From Clostridia bacterium (GTDB taxonomy: Bacteria > Bacillota > Clostridia > UMGS1883), in contig JAFSBF010000107.1 of the NCBI GenBank assembly GCA_017441965.1, forward strand, positions 1-14,906: a DNA stretch of 14,906 nt, in the 5' to 3' direction. Both the position numbers and the translations under genes were made by a program. Numbering within the stretch: the stretch's first letter is position 1; the number at the start of each line of letters is the position of its first letter. This document shows, piece by piece, positions 1 through 7,714 of this stretch. A model generated the notes under the pieces. That model was not told the DNA's origin. It saw only the letters and a list, made by a program, of their open reading frames with translations, and did no database searches.

Positions 1-67
1 GGGGAGACTTGAACTCCCGGCCTCTTGAACCCCATTCAAGCACGCTACCAAACTGCGCTACACCCAG
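1..67 (-). tRNA. tRNA-Pro (anticodon GGG), 3' end cut by window edge
   Basis: Read on the minus strand, the 5' acceptor strand CTGGGTG is followed by TA, a D-arm, an anticodon stem CTTGA/TCAAG and a T-arm GGGAG-TTCAAGT-CTCCC. The 7-nt anticodon loop ATGGGGT puts GGG at plus positions 31-33, which reads the proline codon CCC (and CCU by wobble). Only the first base of the 3' acceptor strand lies inside the window; the remaining six bases, the discriminator and any CCA lie beyond position 1. A consensus promoter sits immediately upstream (83-111). Confidence 0.95.
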
Positions 68-82
68 ATATGTTACTCAACT

Positions 83-111
83 ATTATAATCAAACATACG
101 GCAATTGTCAA
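83..111 (-). promoter_or_regulatory. Sigma-A-type promoter for tRNA-Pro
   Basis: On the minus strand, TTGACA (106-111), a 17-nt spacer and TATAAT (83-88) match the full consensus at both boxes. The expected start, about 7 nt past the -10, falls near position 76, just ahead of the tRNA 5' end at 67. A perfect promoter is typical of stable RNA genes. Confidence 0.9.
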
Positions 112-130
112 GTAAAAATTTAAAAAATTT

Positions 131-436
131 GCGGTTAAGCATAGGATAGTCCTCCCCGATATGGTTTAAAAACAGAAATTTCGTATAATACTGCAGAAAA
201 TTCTGCAAATATACGTCAGTATTATTCTTAAATTTTCTTTGTCTTATAACGAAATTTCTTGTTTTTAAACTCTTCGACCTTAAACGCAGAAAAATTTGAT
301 ATAATTTTTATGCGGAGGACGAAGATAGGCTGACGCCTTTCGAGGACAACAAATAAAAAGAATACAAATATAACAAGTTTAAGTCATATTGGGCTGGGCT
401 ATCCTATGCTCAAGCTTAAATAAACTTGTCCGCATA
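131..436. repeat. Highly structured non-coding block with nested inverted repeats
   Basis: No convincing ORF lies in this gap between tRNA-Pro and the sulfatase gene. Outer arms at 138-163 and 385-410 are inverted repeats matching at about 22 of 26 positions, sharing AGCATAGGATAG. Inside is a near-perfect palindrome: 164-184 pairs with 249-270 (one base indel), 185-193 pairs with 217-225, and 192-198 pairs with 201-207. To the right, TATGCGGA (309-316) is complementary to 429-436, ACAAGTTTA (373-381) to 421-429, and AGGC-TGAC-GCCT forms a small hairpin near 327-338. GAGGAC occurs twice around that hairpin. The outer arms and the 309/436 pairing cross, so they cannot all form together unless as a pseudoknot. 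It could be a MITE-like mobile repeat or a structured RNA. No clear target-site duplication was found. Confidence 0.6.
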
Positions 437-438
437 GT

Positions 439-2505
439 TCACTGAGCTATATTCATATCCTCGGCTGTCTGAATAAAATGCTCGTTTGCACTGTATATAA
501 CGGGGTCAGAATAGCTTAAAACCTCTCTCTTGCTTGAAGACTGGCCTACGGTTATACTGTCACCGTCTGTAAGCTCGACACCCGTTGCCATAAGGCTGTA
601 CTGACTAAGCATAATAGTCGATTTCTTTTCGCCGTTTATAAATATTTTACTTTTTTCGGTAAAACCGCTTCCCTGAACGTAAAGTGCTTCTCCCATAACC
701 TTTATGTTTTCCGCTATAATGGGAAGTGTACCCATACGCATATCGGTTTTTATATATGGCTTTTCTCCGCCAAACTGATAATTTTCTCCATAAAGCATAT
801 CATATGCAAGATAGCGTATGCTTTCCTGATACTCTTCCTCTGTAAGGGCAGAGTTTTCCTCACTTTTCATCTGATGCAGTTTTGTAAGGTTTCCGCTGTT
901 AAAGCCGATTGACTTCATTATTTCTCCGCTAAGCTCATACGTTCTTAAATCTCTGACCTTTTTTTCAAGTCCGAAGTTATTCCACGTTACGTATTCTGTA
1001 GCATAGGAATTACCCGTTGTAAGGTCATCGCTTTCAAGACCGATGCTCGGCAAATGGTCGCCGTATGCTATAAGAAGTGTTGGCCTTTTACGGTTTTCAA
1101 GTGCTGAAATCAGGCTTCCGAGGAACATATCCATCTCCCACACCTGATTTATATAATACTGCAGTGCACAAAGCTCAGGCTCAGTAAAATTGTCACTTTC
1201 TATTTTTATTACATTATCACTGCCCGCTATAGGCTCTGACGGGAATGCACCGTGTCCCTGCACTGAAACAGTCCATACAAACCGTGGGTTGTCTTCATTT
1301 ATACCGTTTTCCTCGTCCGTGTATGTGAGTGCATTCATAATTTCCTCTGTAAGAACCTTGTCCTTACACCAACCGTAGGGCGTTGTCTCAAAATCATACA
1401 TATATTCCTTGGACTGGAAGCTGTCAAACCCCATTCTCGGATACACCTTGTCACGGTCATAGAAATTACCCGTATGATTATGAATTGCGTGTGCGCTGTA
1501 GCCCTGATTTTTGAGGTTATATGCGAGCGACTCAACACTTTCTTCGAGCATTATTGTTTTATACGGATATTCACCCGGTCCGAAGTTATCAAGATTAATT
1601 CCCGTCAGCACCTCAAACTCTGTATTTGCCGTACCTCCTCCAAAAGAAGGAACAAAGAGTGTTCCGCCCGAGAAATTTTCCCGAAGGTATGTGTGAATTG
1701 GTGCGGGGTCATCAGAAAACGTCATTCCCTTAATAGTCTTGGGGTCTATAAACGACTCAAGCTGAATAAGAATAACGTCAGGCTTAATTTCGGGGGAATT
1801 ATTCTGCGCTGGAAGAGCGCTTAAAAGCTCTGCAGTCTTTTCCTCCCCGTAATCAGCGGGTTTTTTTATGCCCGTATCAAGCATACTGCTTGAAAAACAG
1901 TACACAAAACCGTAATCCTTATATGCGCCGACGAGGTTTCCGAAATCGGAGCTTATCGCCTTTATATTATGCGCCAGATTTGTCGCAATCATCACGCAGA
2001 TAAGCACGCCTATAATAGATGCAGTATTTTTTCCGTAATGCACCTTTCCGCTGATTTTCGGTCCTACTATCCACAACGCTATAATAGCAAGGAGCAGTAC
2101 GCCTACAGCACAGTAGAGCAAAATTCGCTGCGGTTTAGTAAGATACATCAGAATAAGGCTTAATTTTACCACCTGAAAATCTATCGCACCCAGCGGCGTT
2201 ACTCTGTAGGAAAGCACAACATTATTTATAAGACCGCATATAAGCCACGGTGCCGACATAAGCACCACGCCGAAGACCCTTCTCTTAAAAAGAAGTGATA
2301 CTGACAGTGTCAGCATAATTATAAGCGAGTTGTAAAAGAATACCGTCGGGCTTTCTACTACGTGCAAAGCACCCTCTGCGATACTGCGGCGGCTAAGACA
2401 TTCAACCGTAAAATTTTCCACAAGACTTAAAATTGCAAAAAATATCAGCGGATGATTGTCGAGAACCTTACCCAAAAAAGAGAAAAATTTTTTAATTGCC
2501 TTCAA
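439..2505 (-). CDS. LTA synthase family sulfatase-fold phosphotransferase, membrane-bound
   Basis: This 688-residue protein probably transfers glycerol-phosphate (or a similar head group) outside the membrane, as lipoteichoic acid synthases do. About five hydrophobic segments occupy residues 17-180. An extracellular sulfatase/alkaline-phosphatase fold follows (about 240-560). Visible active-site elements are IQLES (E250, metal ligand), GGTANTEFE (T292, likely nucleophile), HNH near 342-344, QGHG (H418) and YGDHLP (D483, H484). The C-terminus (about 590-670) looks like an IPT/TIG-type beta domain, which is not part of the minimal LtaS architecture. The start is TTG, chosen because AGAAGGTG lies five bases upstream. 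It is the last gene of the thyA-folA operon, 15 nt after the zinc-ribbon gene. The family is secure; the exact polymer made is inferred. Confidence 0.88.
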   Translation of the reverse strand: MKAIKKFFSFLGKVLDNHPLIFFAILSLVENFTVECLSRRSIAEGALHVVESPTVFFYNSLIIMLTLSVSLLFKRRVFGVVLMSAPWLICGLINNVVLSYRVTPLGAIDFQVVKLSLILMYLTKPQRILLYCAVGVLLLAIIALWIVGPKISGKVHYGKNTASIIGVLICVMIATNLAHNIKAISSDFGNLVGAYKDYGFVYCFSSSMLDTGIKKPADYGEEKTAELLSALPAQNNSPEIKPDVILIQLESFIDPKTIKGMTFSDDPAPIHTYLRENFSGGTLFVPSFGGGTANTEFEVLTGINLDNFGPGEYPYKTIMLEESVESLAYNLKNQGYSAHAIHNHTGNFYDRDKVYPRMGFDSFQSKEYMYDFETTPYGWCKDKVLTEEIMNALTYTDEENGINEDNPRFVWTVSVQGHGAFPSEPIAGSDNVIKIESDNFTEPELCALQYYINQVWEMDMFLGSLISALENRKRPTLLIAYGDHLPSIGLESDDLTTGNSYATEYVTWNNFGLEKKVRDLRTYELSGEIMKSIGFNSGNLTKLHQMKSEENSALTEEEYQESIRYLAYDMLYGENYQFGGEKPYIKTDMRMGTLPIIAENIKVMGEALYVQGSGFTEKSKIFINGEKKSTIMLSQYSLMATGVELTDGDSITVGQSSSKREVLSYSDPVIYSANEHFIQTAEDMNIAQ

Positions 2506-2520
2506 AAAAACACCTTCTTG

Positions 2521-2748
2521 TTAAAACAAAACCTTTTCATTAGGATTTACATTCCCCGTGCCGCAGCCACTGAAAAGAAAGACTACAACTAAAACTGCAA
2601 TTACAAGTAAAACTGCCGCTAAAAGTATTTTCCATACCTTTCTTTTTTTGGGTGCTGCCAAAGCCTGCGCCTTTTCAAGGCTTGCTCCGCAACCGCTGCA
2701 CTTTTCTTCGTTGTCGGGGTTGATTTTTCCGCATTTGGGGCAGAACAT
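2521..2748 (-). CDS. Small zinc-ribbon protein with one transmembrane segment
   Basis: A 75-residue protein begins MFCPKCGK and carries two CxxC pairs (CPKC, CSGC), a classic zinc-ribbon at residues 3-21. A basic stretch KKRK is followed by one hydrophobic helix (about residues 40-62) and a short GCGTGN tail, so the ribbon would face the cytoplasm. The ATG at 2748 is preferred over an in-frame GTG at 2760, because AAAGGTGG lies eight bases before the ATG and overlaps that GTG. The ATG sits one base after the folA stop codon (TGA-T-ATG), suggesting translational coupling. Function is unknown; similar ribbon-plus-helix proteins are common in Firmicutes. Confidence 0.8.
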   Translation of the reverse strand: MFCPKCGKINPDNEEKCSGCGASLEKAQALAAPKKRKVWKILLAAVLLVIAVLVVVFLFSGCGTGNVNPNEKVLF

Positions 2749-2749
2749 A

Positions 2750-3250
2750 TCATATACCACCTTTCAAATTTTTATAAGTACAGAAAGAAAATTCTGTTCC
2801 CTCATATTCCATTTTTTCACTCTGTGAAACGAGCTGCCAGCTTTCATCACTGTCTATGTCAAAGAAGAATTTGTCACATTCTACCTGTTTTTCCACCTTT
2901 GTAACAAGCGCCGTATCACATTCATCACGAAACATTTCATAAATCTGTGCCCCGCCTATTACATATACGTCATCCGTATCAAATTTCTTTATAAAGCTAA
3001 GCACATCTTCCTTAGAATTAAAAACCGTTGCCCCTTCCCGCGAGAAGCTTTTATCCCTCGATATTACAACATTTGTTCTGTTTTTGAGGGGTTTTCCTCC
3101 GGGGAAGGAGTCGAGTGTACTTCGTCCCATCACCACAACCTTGTTAAGCGTTGTTTCACGAAAGAACTTCATATCAGGCGGGAGAGAAAAAAGAAGGTCT
3201 CCGCCTTTTCCGATACCGAAATTCTCACTCACACAGACTATCATTTTCAT
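2750..3250 (-). CDS. folA: Dihydrofolate reductase
   Basis: The 166-residue product reduces dihydrofolate to tetrahydrofolate with NADPH, recycling the folate oxidised by the adjacent thymidylate synthase. Visible motifs are GIGKGGDL near residue 12, the substrate-binding acid D26 in LPPDMKFF, the NADPH-binding MGRSTLDSFP (41-50), R58 in KNRTNVV, and VIGGAQIYEMF (97-107) followed by T117. Length is normal for bacterial DHFR. The usual Trp next to the Met20-like loop is Phe21 here. The ribosome binding site AAAGGGTGA overlaps the thyA stop, and only 13 nt separate the genes, so they are cotranscribed. A second ATG two codons in is an equally possible start. Confidence 0.95.
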   Translation of the reverse strand: MKMIVCVSENFGIGKGGDLLFSLPPDMKFFRETTLNKVVVMGRSTLDSFPGGKPLKNRTNVVISRDKSFSREGATVFNSKEDVLSFIKKFDTDDVYVIGGAQIYEMFRDECDTALVTKVEKQVECDKFFFDIDSDESWQLVSQSEKMEYEGTEFSFCTYKNLKGGI

Positions 3251-3263
3251 TAGCTATCACCCT

Positions 3264-4094
3264 TTATATCGCTACAGGTATTTTCTTACCCAGTGTGTGG
3301 AAATTATAATTTTCAAAAGAAAAGCTGTCCACAGTAAATTTATAAAAATCGTCTATGGATTTATCTATTTTAAATTCGGGCGCATCATACGGCGTTTTGC
3401 GGATTATTTCCTCCACCAGCGGAATATGTCTGTCATATATATGTGCATCTGCAATAACATGCACAAGCTCGCCCACCTTAAGTCCGCTTACCTGCGCCAT
3501 CATGTGAACAAGCACTGCATACTGACATACATTCCAGTTGTTTGCCGTCAGCATATCCTGAGAACGCTGATTTAAAATCGCATTAAGCGTATCACCGCTG
3601 ACATTGAAGGTCACCGAATATGCACACGGATAAAGTCCCATCTCACTTAAATCATGGTGATTATATATATTGGTCATAATTCTTCTGCTCTGCGGATTAT
3701 GCTTTAAATCATAAAGCACTCTGTCAACCTGGTCAAACTCGCCCTCTTTATACTTATGCTTTATACCGAGCTGATAGCCGTATGCCTTTCCTATAGAGCC
3801 GTTTTCATCTGCCCACGAATCCCAAATATGGCTTGAGAGGTCCTTTATATTATTACTCTTTTTCTGCCATATCCACAAAAGCTCATCACACGCTGCAGAA
3901 AGATTTGTCTTTCTGAGGGTGATTACGGGAAATTCCTTTGATAAATCATATCTGTTGACTATGCAAAATTTTTTCACTGTATGCGCTTTTTTGCCATCCT
4001 CCCACACAGGGCGGACATCAAGTGCCTCATCACTGTAGCCGTGACTTAGTATATCTTCACAGTTTTGTTTGAATACTATATCTGCATAACTCAT
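3264..4094 (-). CDS. thyA: Thymidylate synthase (ThyA type)
   Basis: This enzyme methylates dUMP to dTMP using methylene-tetrahydrofolate. With the chosen start it is 276 residues. The catalytic cysteine is C157 in GLYPCAYSV, the phosphate-binding arginines are in SRRIM, NQRSQDML matches the RSxD motif, DAHIYDRH is the conserved nucleotide-binding block, and the C-terminus PVAI is typical. Residues around the cysteine and after RSQD (ANNWN) differ from the E. coli type, marking a divergent subgroup. I place the start at ATG 4094, which has GAGGGG six bases upstream. The ATG at 4118 has no ribosome binding site and lies at or before the predicted transcription start. It is the first gene of a four-gene operon. 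Confidence 0.95.
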   Translation of the reverse strand: MSYADIVFKQNCEDILSHGYSDEALDVRPVWEDGKKAHTVKKFCIVNRYDLSKEFPVITLRKTNLSAACDELLWIWQKKSNNIKDLSSHIWDSWADENGSIGKAYGYQLGIKHKYKEGEFDQVDRVLYDLKHNPQSRRIMTNIYNHHDLSEMGLYPCAYSVTFNVSGDTLNAILNQRSQDMLTANNWNVCQYAVLVHMMAQVSGLKVGELVHVIADAHIYDRHIPLVEEIIRKTPYDAPEFKIDKSIDDFYKFTVDSFSFENYNFHTLGKKIPVAI

Positions 4095-4121
4095 AGAAGA
4101 CCCCTCACTTTCATCCATACA

Positions 4122-4150
4122 ATTTTACCATTTTAAACTCTATAAGTCAA
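4122..4150 (-). promoter_or_regulatory. Promoter of the thyA operon
   Basis: On the minus strand TTGACT (4145-4150), a 17-nt spacer and TAAAAT (4122-4127) form a strong sigma-A-type promoter. The predicted start is near 4115, leaving a leader of about 20 nt. This excludes the upstream ATG at 4118 as the thyA start. Confidence 0.85.
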
Positions 4151-4185
4151 GTAACATATTTTCACTCAAAAAATCATTAAATCTG

Positions 4186-4214
4186 TTGAACATTCAAAAA
4201 GAATATGTTACAAT
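4186..4214 (+). promoter_or_regulatory. Promoter of the stalk-domain gene pair
   Basis: TTGAAC (4186-4191), a 17-nt spacer and TACAAT (4209-4214) precede the gene at 4243. A second TATAAT (4220-4225) lies just downstream but lacks a well-spaced -35. The promoter is divergent from the thyA promoter, 36 nt away. The ribosome binding site GGAGG is at 4233-4237. Confidence 0.75.
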
Positions 4215-4242
4215 ATGTCTATAATAGCACTCGGAGGTTAAT

Positions 4243-6096
4243 ATGCGAAAAAATTTCAAAAAACTTTTTTGCGGTGCACTTTCTTTTATCCTCGCATCAA
4301 ACGTATTTTCGTTTTATGTTTTCTCCTATAATGTAGGGGATGTTATAGGTAAAATCCTCAGCACCGACATAGTGACATATATAGAAGGGGTGCGTGTTCC
4401 CTCCTACAATATTAACGGCAGAACTGCCGTTATTGCACAAAACCTTAACGCACTTGGTAAAAATCTTAATTTCGGAGTAAGCTTTGACGAGGAAACAAGG
4501 ACCCTCACAATTACCGATAAAGATATTTTTATGACGGGGCAGGACGAGGCGCTCATATACAGCGATACCTCTTCTTCAAAGCCCGTCGGCACACCCGTAG
4601 GCGATGTGTATTATACCGACATCACAACAAATTTTAACGGCACTTTTATTGAAAGCTTTAATATAGGCGGTCTTACCTGCGTATATTCAGACGATCTGGC
4701 AAAGCTTTGCGGAACATATATCTGGGACGAGGAAAACAGAACTGTAAAAGTGTACCGAAGCGGCACTTATATTCCGTCTGTTACACGTGTTGATTCAGGA
4801 CGTACTCTTTCCGCCCAAGACAGTGTTATTTCCCATTCTGATACCTTTAACCGCTGGGGCGAGCCGTTAAAGTCATACCTTGCACAAAACCCTGACGGCA
4901 CATTTACCGCCGTGCAGATTGACGAGCATATAAATATAGAAACGTATGACAGCTCCTTTAACCAGCTTTCTTCGTTTGCTATTAAAAAGGAGCTTCCCCT
5001 TGTAGGAACACTTCTTTTCGGTAAAGATTATAACTATATAGCATACGGGCAGGAAAACCTGCTTGAGGATAATTCAAGGGAAATCATTAAAATCGTAATT
5101 TATAATAAGAGCTTTGTGAAAATCAGCGAGGTCAGTGTAAACAACTGCAAAACATCAATTCCGTTTGATGCCTCGGGCGCAAGTATGGCGGAGGATGAAA
5201 ACTATCTCGTTCTTCACACTTCACGCAGCCAGTATCTTGACGAACTTGGGAGCCGTCCGCAAACACAGCTTACAATTATAGTTGATAAATCCACGTGGAC
5301 AGTTACAAATGTTCTCGGTAAATTTCAGCATAACCACATAAGCCACGCACTGCAGGAATTTGTAAAAATAGATGAGGGCAGGCTGATTACGGCAAATCTT
5401 TCAGATGCCGCACCCATCAGGGGGGCGTTTTTGCAGGAGCTTGATTTTTCAGGAAAAATAGTAAATACGCACAGTATTTTCAATGTAGGCGGTGCGTTGG
5501 CTGCAAACTGTACGGGAATTATGATTGGCGGACTTGAGTGTTCAGAGAGCGGCTATCTTGTTCCAATCAGTACAATTGACCATTCACTGGCAACGGGTTA
5601 CAGCAGTATAAATATCGACGGTATACAAAAGGAAAACCGTGATATATACCTTTTATGGACAGATAAAAATACCTACGAGATGCGCCACACCTGCCTTGCA
5701 AGGTATACGGGAGTAGGGCTTTCGGGAAGTGTTCCGTATATCGTAAAAATTGCAAACGATAACTTTATGGTTTTGTGGCAACGCTTTACCGACGGTCAGG
5801 AGGACAGCAATACCCTTTGCTACTGCTTTATTGACGGAAATGGAAATCAGGTAGGTAATGTCTACACTGTAAACGCACGTCTTTCAAAGGACTGTGCCCC
5901 CATTTTTGCGGGCGGCAATGTTGTATGGTATGTAAATACACCCCAGGGGCGTGAATTTTACTCTGTCAGTGCAGATATATCAGCTTTGACGGCGCAAAAG
6001 CAGGAAGAGGTTTCTCCTGCTCCTGTGCCTTCAGATAAAGAACAAAATGACCGAGAAGAAGAAAAAGATAAAATTACGGAGGTAGATGGAATATGA
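4243..6096 (+). CDS. Exported protein with two stalk-type domains and a probable beta-propeller
   Basis: The 617-residue protein starts with a signal peptide (basic MRKNFKK, then a hydrophobic stretch to about residue 28). Two copies of a copper-amine-oxidase-N-like 'stalk' domain follow: about 39-97 (IEGVRVPSYNINGRT ... EETRTLTI) and about 115-173 (ESFNIGGLTCVYSDDL ... ENRTVKVY). Residues about 190-580 are a long beta-rich region with short strand-turn units such as NPDGTFTAV and IDGNGNQVG, suggesting a beta-propeller. The tail (595-617) is proline-rich, then highly charged. GGAGG lies five bases before the ATG. The stop overlaps the next gene's start (ATGA), so the two are translationally coupled. 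No catalytic motif was recognised; a surface or wall-associated role is inferred. Confidence 0.8.
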   Translation: MRKNFKKLFCGALSFILASNVFSFYVFSYNVGDVIGKILSTDIVTYIEGVRVPSYNINGRTAVIAQNLNALGKNLNFGVSFDEETRTLTITDKDIFMTGQDEALIYSDTSSSKPVGTPVGDVYYTDITTNFNGTFIESFNIGGLTCVYSDDLAKLCGTYIWDEENRTVKVYRSGTYIPSVTRVDSGRTLSAQDSVISHSDTFNRWGEPLKSYLAQNPDGTFTAVQIDEHINIETYDSSFNQLSSFAIKKELPLVGTLLFGKDYNYIAYGQENLLEDNSREIIKIVIYNKSFVKISEVSVNNCKTSIPFDASGASMAEDENYLVLHTSRSQYLDELGSRPQTQLTIIVDKSTWTVTNVLGKFQHNHISHALQEFVKIDEGRLITANLSDAAPIRGAFLQELDFSGKIVNTHSIFNVGGALAANCTGIMIGGLECSESGYLVPISTIDHSLATGYSSINIDGIQKENRDIYLLWTDKNTYEMRHTCLARYTGVGLSGSVPYIVKIANDNFMVLWQRFTDGQEDSNTLCYCFIDGNGNQVGNVYTVNARLSKDCAPIFAGGNVVWYVNTPQGREFYSVSADISALTAQKQEEVSPAPVPSDKEQNDREEEKDKITEVDGI

Positions 6097-6506
6097 AAAA
6101 GATTTTGACAGTACTTCTTGCAATGGTAATGATTTTTGCGGCAACATCAGCAATGGCTGCAGATATCAAGGTTTTGGTAAACGGAGAGGAAATGGTATTT
6201 GACCGTGGGCCTGCGCTCGACGGTGATACAGTACTTATTCCGTACCGCTTTGTAGTTGAAAAGCTCGGTGCAACAGTAAGCTGGTTTGGTGATATCCAGA
6301 CTATTTTCACAAATTACGAGGGACTTATCACAACAATCCAGATAAATAACGACAAAATGTTTATTGATGATGAGGCACTCACCCTTGAAAAAGCCCCTGT
6401 TTTAGCGATTGACAGAACTCTCGTTCCTGCCACAGTTATTGAAAACAGCGTAGGCGCAAAGGTCGAGTGGAACAAAGATACATCAACTGTTACAATACAG
6501 AAATAA
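6093..6506 (+). CDS. Small secreted stalk-domain (copper amine oxidase N-like) protein
   Basis: A signal peptide (MKKILTVLLAMVMIFAATSAMA, likely cleaved after AMA at about residue 22) precedes a single complete stalk domain. Diagnostic pieces are VLVNGEEM, the strand LIPYRFVVEKLGATVSW, a second half IDRTLVPATVIENSVGAKVEW, and the closing TSTVTIQK. At 137 residues the protein is essentially only this domain, which in Firmicutes is usually an accessory module of larger surface proteins. Its start overlaps the stop of the larger stalk protein by four bases, and GGAGG is at 6078-6082. The two probably share a transcript and perhaps act together outside the cell. The 61-nt gap that follows holds only a weak TATAAT (6540-6545) without a good -35. 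Confidence 0.85.
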   Translation: MKKILTVLLAMVMIFAATSAMAADIKVLVNGEEMVFDRGPALDGDTVLIPYRFVVEKLGATVSWFGDIQTIFTNYEGLITTIQINNDKMFIDDEALTLEKAPVLAIDRTLVPATVIENSVGAKVEWNKDTSTVTIQK

Positions 6507-6567
6507 GTCCTGAAATAATCATAATTTTCGTTCTCTGCATATAATAAGTAGCAGGGAGGATGATATT

Positions 6568-7614
6568 ATGAAGGATTTAGTTAAATTCTTTCTCGGTGCA
6601 AATTCACATATTAATTTTGTTTCTTACTTTAAGCAGCTGCAGGAGCAATCAGACTCTATGCAGCTGCTTATTTTAAAGGGCGGACCCGGCAGCGGTAAAT
6701 CCTCGCTTATGAAAAGGGTGATTAAATATGCCCTTGAAAAAAATCACGAGGTAGAAATAATTCCCTGTGCATCTGACCCAAATTCCATTGATGCCTTTAT
6801 TGACAAAACGGCTGATTTTGCTATGATGGACGGAACTGCACCTCATACAGAGGACCCGTCTCTCCCGGGGGCAAATCATCACATATTATATACGGGCGAT
6901 TTATGGGACACGGCATATCTTTATAAGTACGCAAGCGAAATCAAAAGTTTAAACGGCAGAATAGGAGATTATCATAAAGGGGCAGGCAGCTATATTAAGG
7001 CGGCAAGTGCCCTTTTGTATGAAAATCTTTTGTATAGCAAGAAATATATAAATAAGAGTGCAATTACTTCTTTTGCAAATGAAATCTGCAAATCCCTTTC
7101 AACGGGTAATTATAAGGATGAAAAAGTGCGCCTTTTGAGTGCAGTTTCCGTGGGTGAAATAAAATATTTTAAAGAAACACTGCCCCTTCTTGCCGACAAA
7201 ATATTTGTTATTGAAGATGACTTTGGCGGCGTGGCAGATTTTCTGATGAAAAATATAAAACACACTGCAGAGTATAATGGCACGCAAATTATAAGCTGCC
7301 CCTGCTCAATAATGCCGGAAAAAACAGACCATATAATTATCCCTGAGGAAAGAATTGCAGTTGTAACGCAAAACAGATTTCTTCCCATTGATTTTGGAGA
7401 GAAAAAAAGTGCGGAAAAATTTTACTGTAAAATGCCTGACCGTCTGCTTCTTGAAGCACGGCAATCAGATGCACAAAAGCTCCTTGGTAAGGCATGCACA
7501 CTTGTAAAAGAGGCAAAGCTTCTTCACGATGACCTTGAGGATATTTACAAGAATGCGATGGATTTTTCGGGGATGGACGGCTTTTTTGAAGACATTATTA
7601 AAAAGTTTTATTGA
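6568..7614 (+). CDS. Two-lobed P-loop ATPase, PRK06851-like family
   Basis: The 348-residue cytoplasmic protein has a clear Walker A motif, KGGPGSGKSS (residues 37-46), and the block MMDGTAPHTEDPSLPG (86-101) that I recognise from an uncharacterised Firmicutes ATPase family (PRK06851-like). The first lobe spans about 10-110. A second lobe (about 190-270) repeats the layout: a strand KIFVIE, a helix and a Cys-containing strand IISCPCSIMP, then HIIIPEERIAVVTQN. Its P-loop is replaced by EDDFGG with no GKS/T, so only the first site should bind nucleotide. The linker 115-165 is helical. GGGAGG lies upstream of the ATG. The gene follows the stalk pair after 61 nt and may be cotranscribed. Molecular function is unknown. 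Confidence 0.8.
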   Translation: MKDLVKFFLGANSHINFVSYFKQLQEQSDSMQLLILKGGPGSGKSSLMKRVIKYALEKNHEVEIIPCASDPNSIDAFIDKTADFAMMDGTAPHTEDPSLPGANHHILYTGDLWDTAYLYKYASEIKSLNGRIGDYHKGAGSYIKAASALLYENLLYSKKYINKSAITSFANEICKSLSTGNYKDEKVRLLSAVSVGEIKYFKETLPLLADKIFVIEDDFGGVADFLMKNIKHTAEYNGTQIISCPCSIMPEKTDHIIIPEERIAVVTQNRFLPIDFGEKKSAEKFYCKMPDRLLLEARQSDAQKLLGKACTLVKEAKLLHDDLEDIYKNAMDFSGMDGFFEDIIKKFY

Positions 7615-7642
7615 TATATCTTTGAATTTTAAATGAAAAACA

Positions 7643-7671
7643 TTGACTTTTTTCTCCATTCATTGTAAAAT
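7643..7671 (+). promoter_or_regulatory. Promoter of the polytopic membrane protein gene, with leader palindrome
   Basis: TTGACT (7643-7648), a 17-nt spacer and TAAAAT (7666-7671) give a strong promoter. The start would be near 7678. A short palindrome AGGAT-AAA-ATCCT (7685-7697) lies in the leader just before the ribosome binding site GGAGGG (7704-7709) and could be a small operator, though it is short enough to be chance. Confidence 0.8.
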
Positions 7672-7714
7672 GTAATGGTATGATAGGATAAAATCCTGAC
7701 AGCGGAGGGATAAA

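Noticed and set aside
1190-2163. Several plus-strand ORFs of 60-116 codons inside the sulfatase gene
   Set aside because: They lie antisense to a well-supported gene, have no family features and no ribosome binding sites of note.
4095-4118. Longer thyA start at ATG 4118
   Set aside because: No ribosome binding site precedes it, and it lies at or before the transcription start predicted from the promoter at 4122-4150; ATG 4094 has a well-spaced GAGGGG.
6517-6545. Promoter before the P-loop ATPase gene
   Set aside because: TATAAT at 6540-6545 is good, but no recognisable -35 lies 16-18 nt upstream and TG is not in the extended -10 position.
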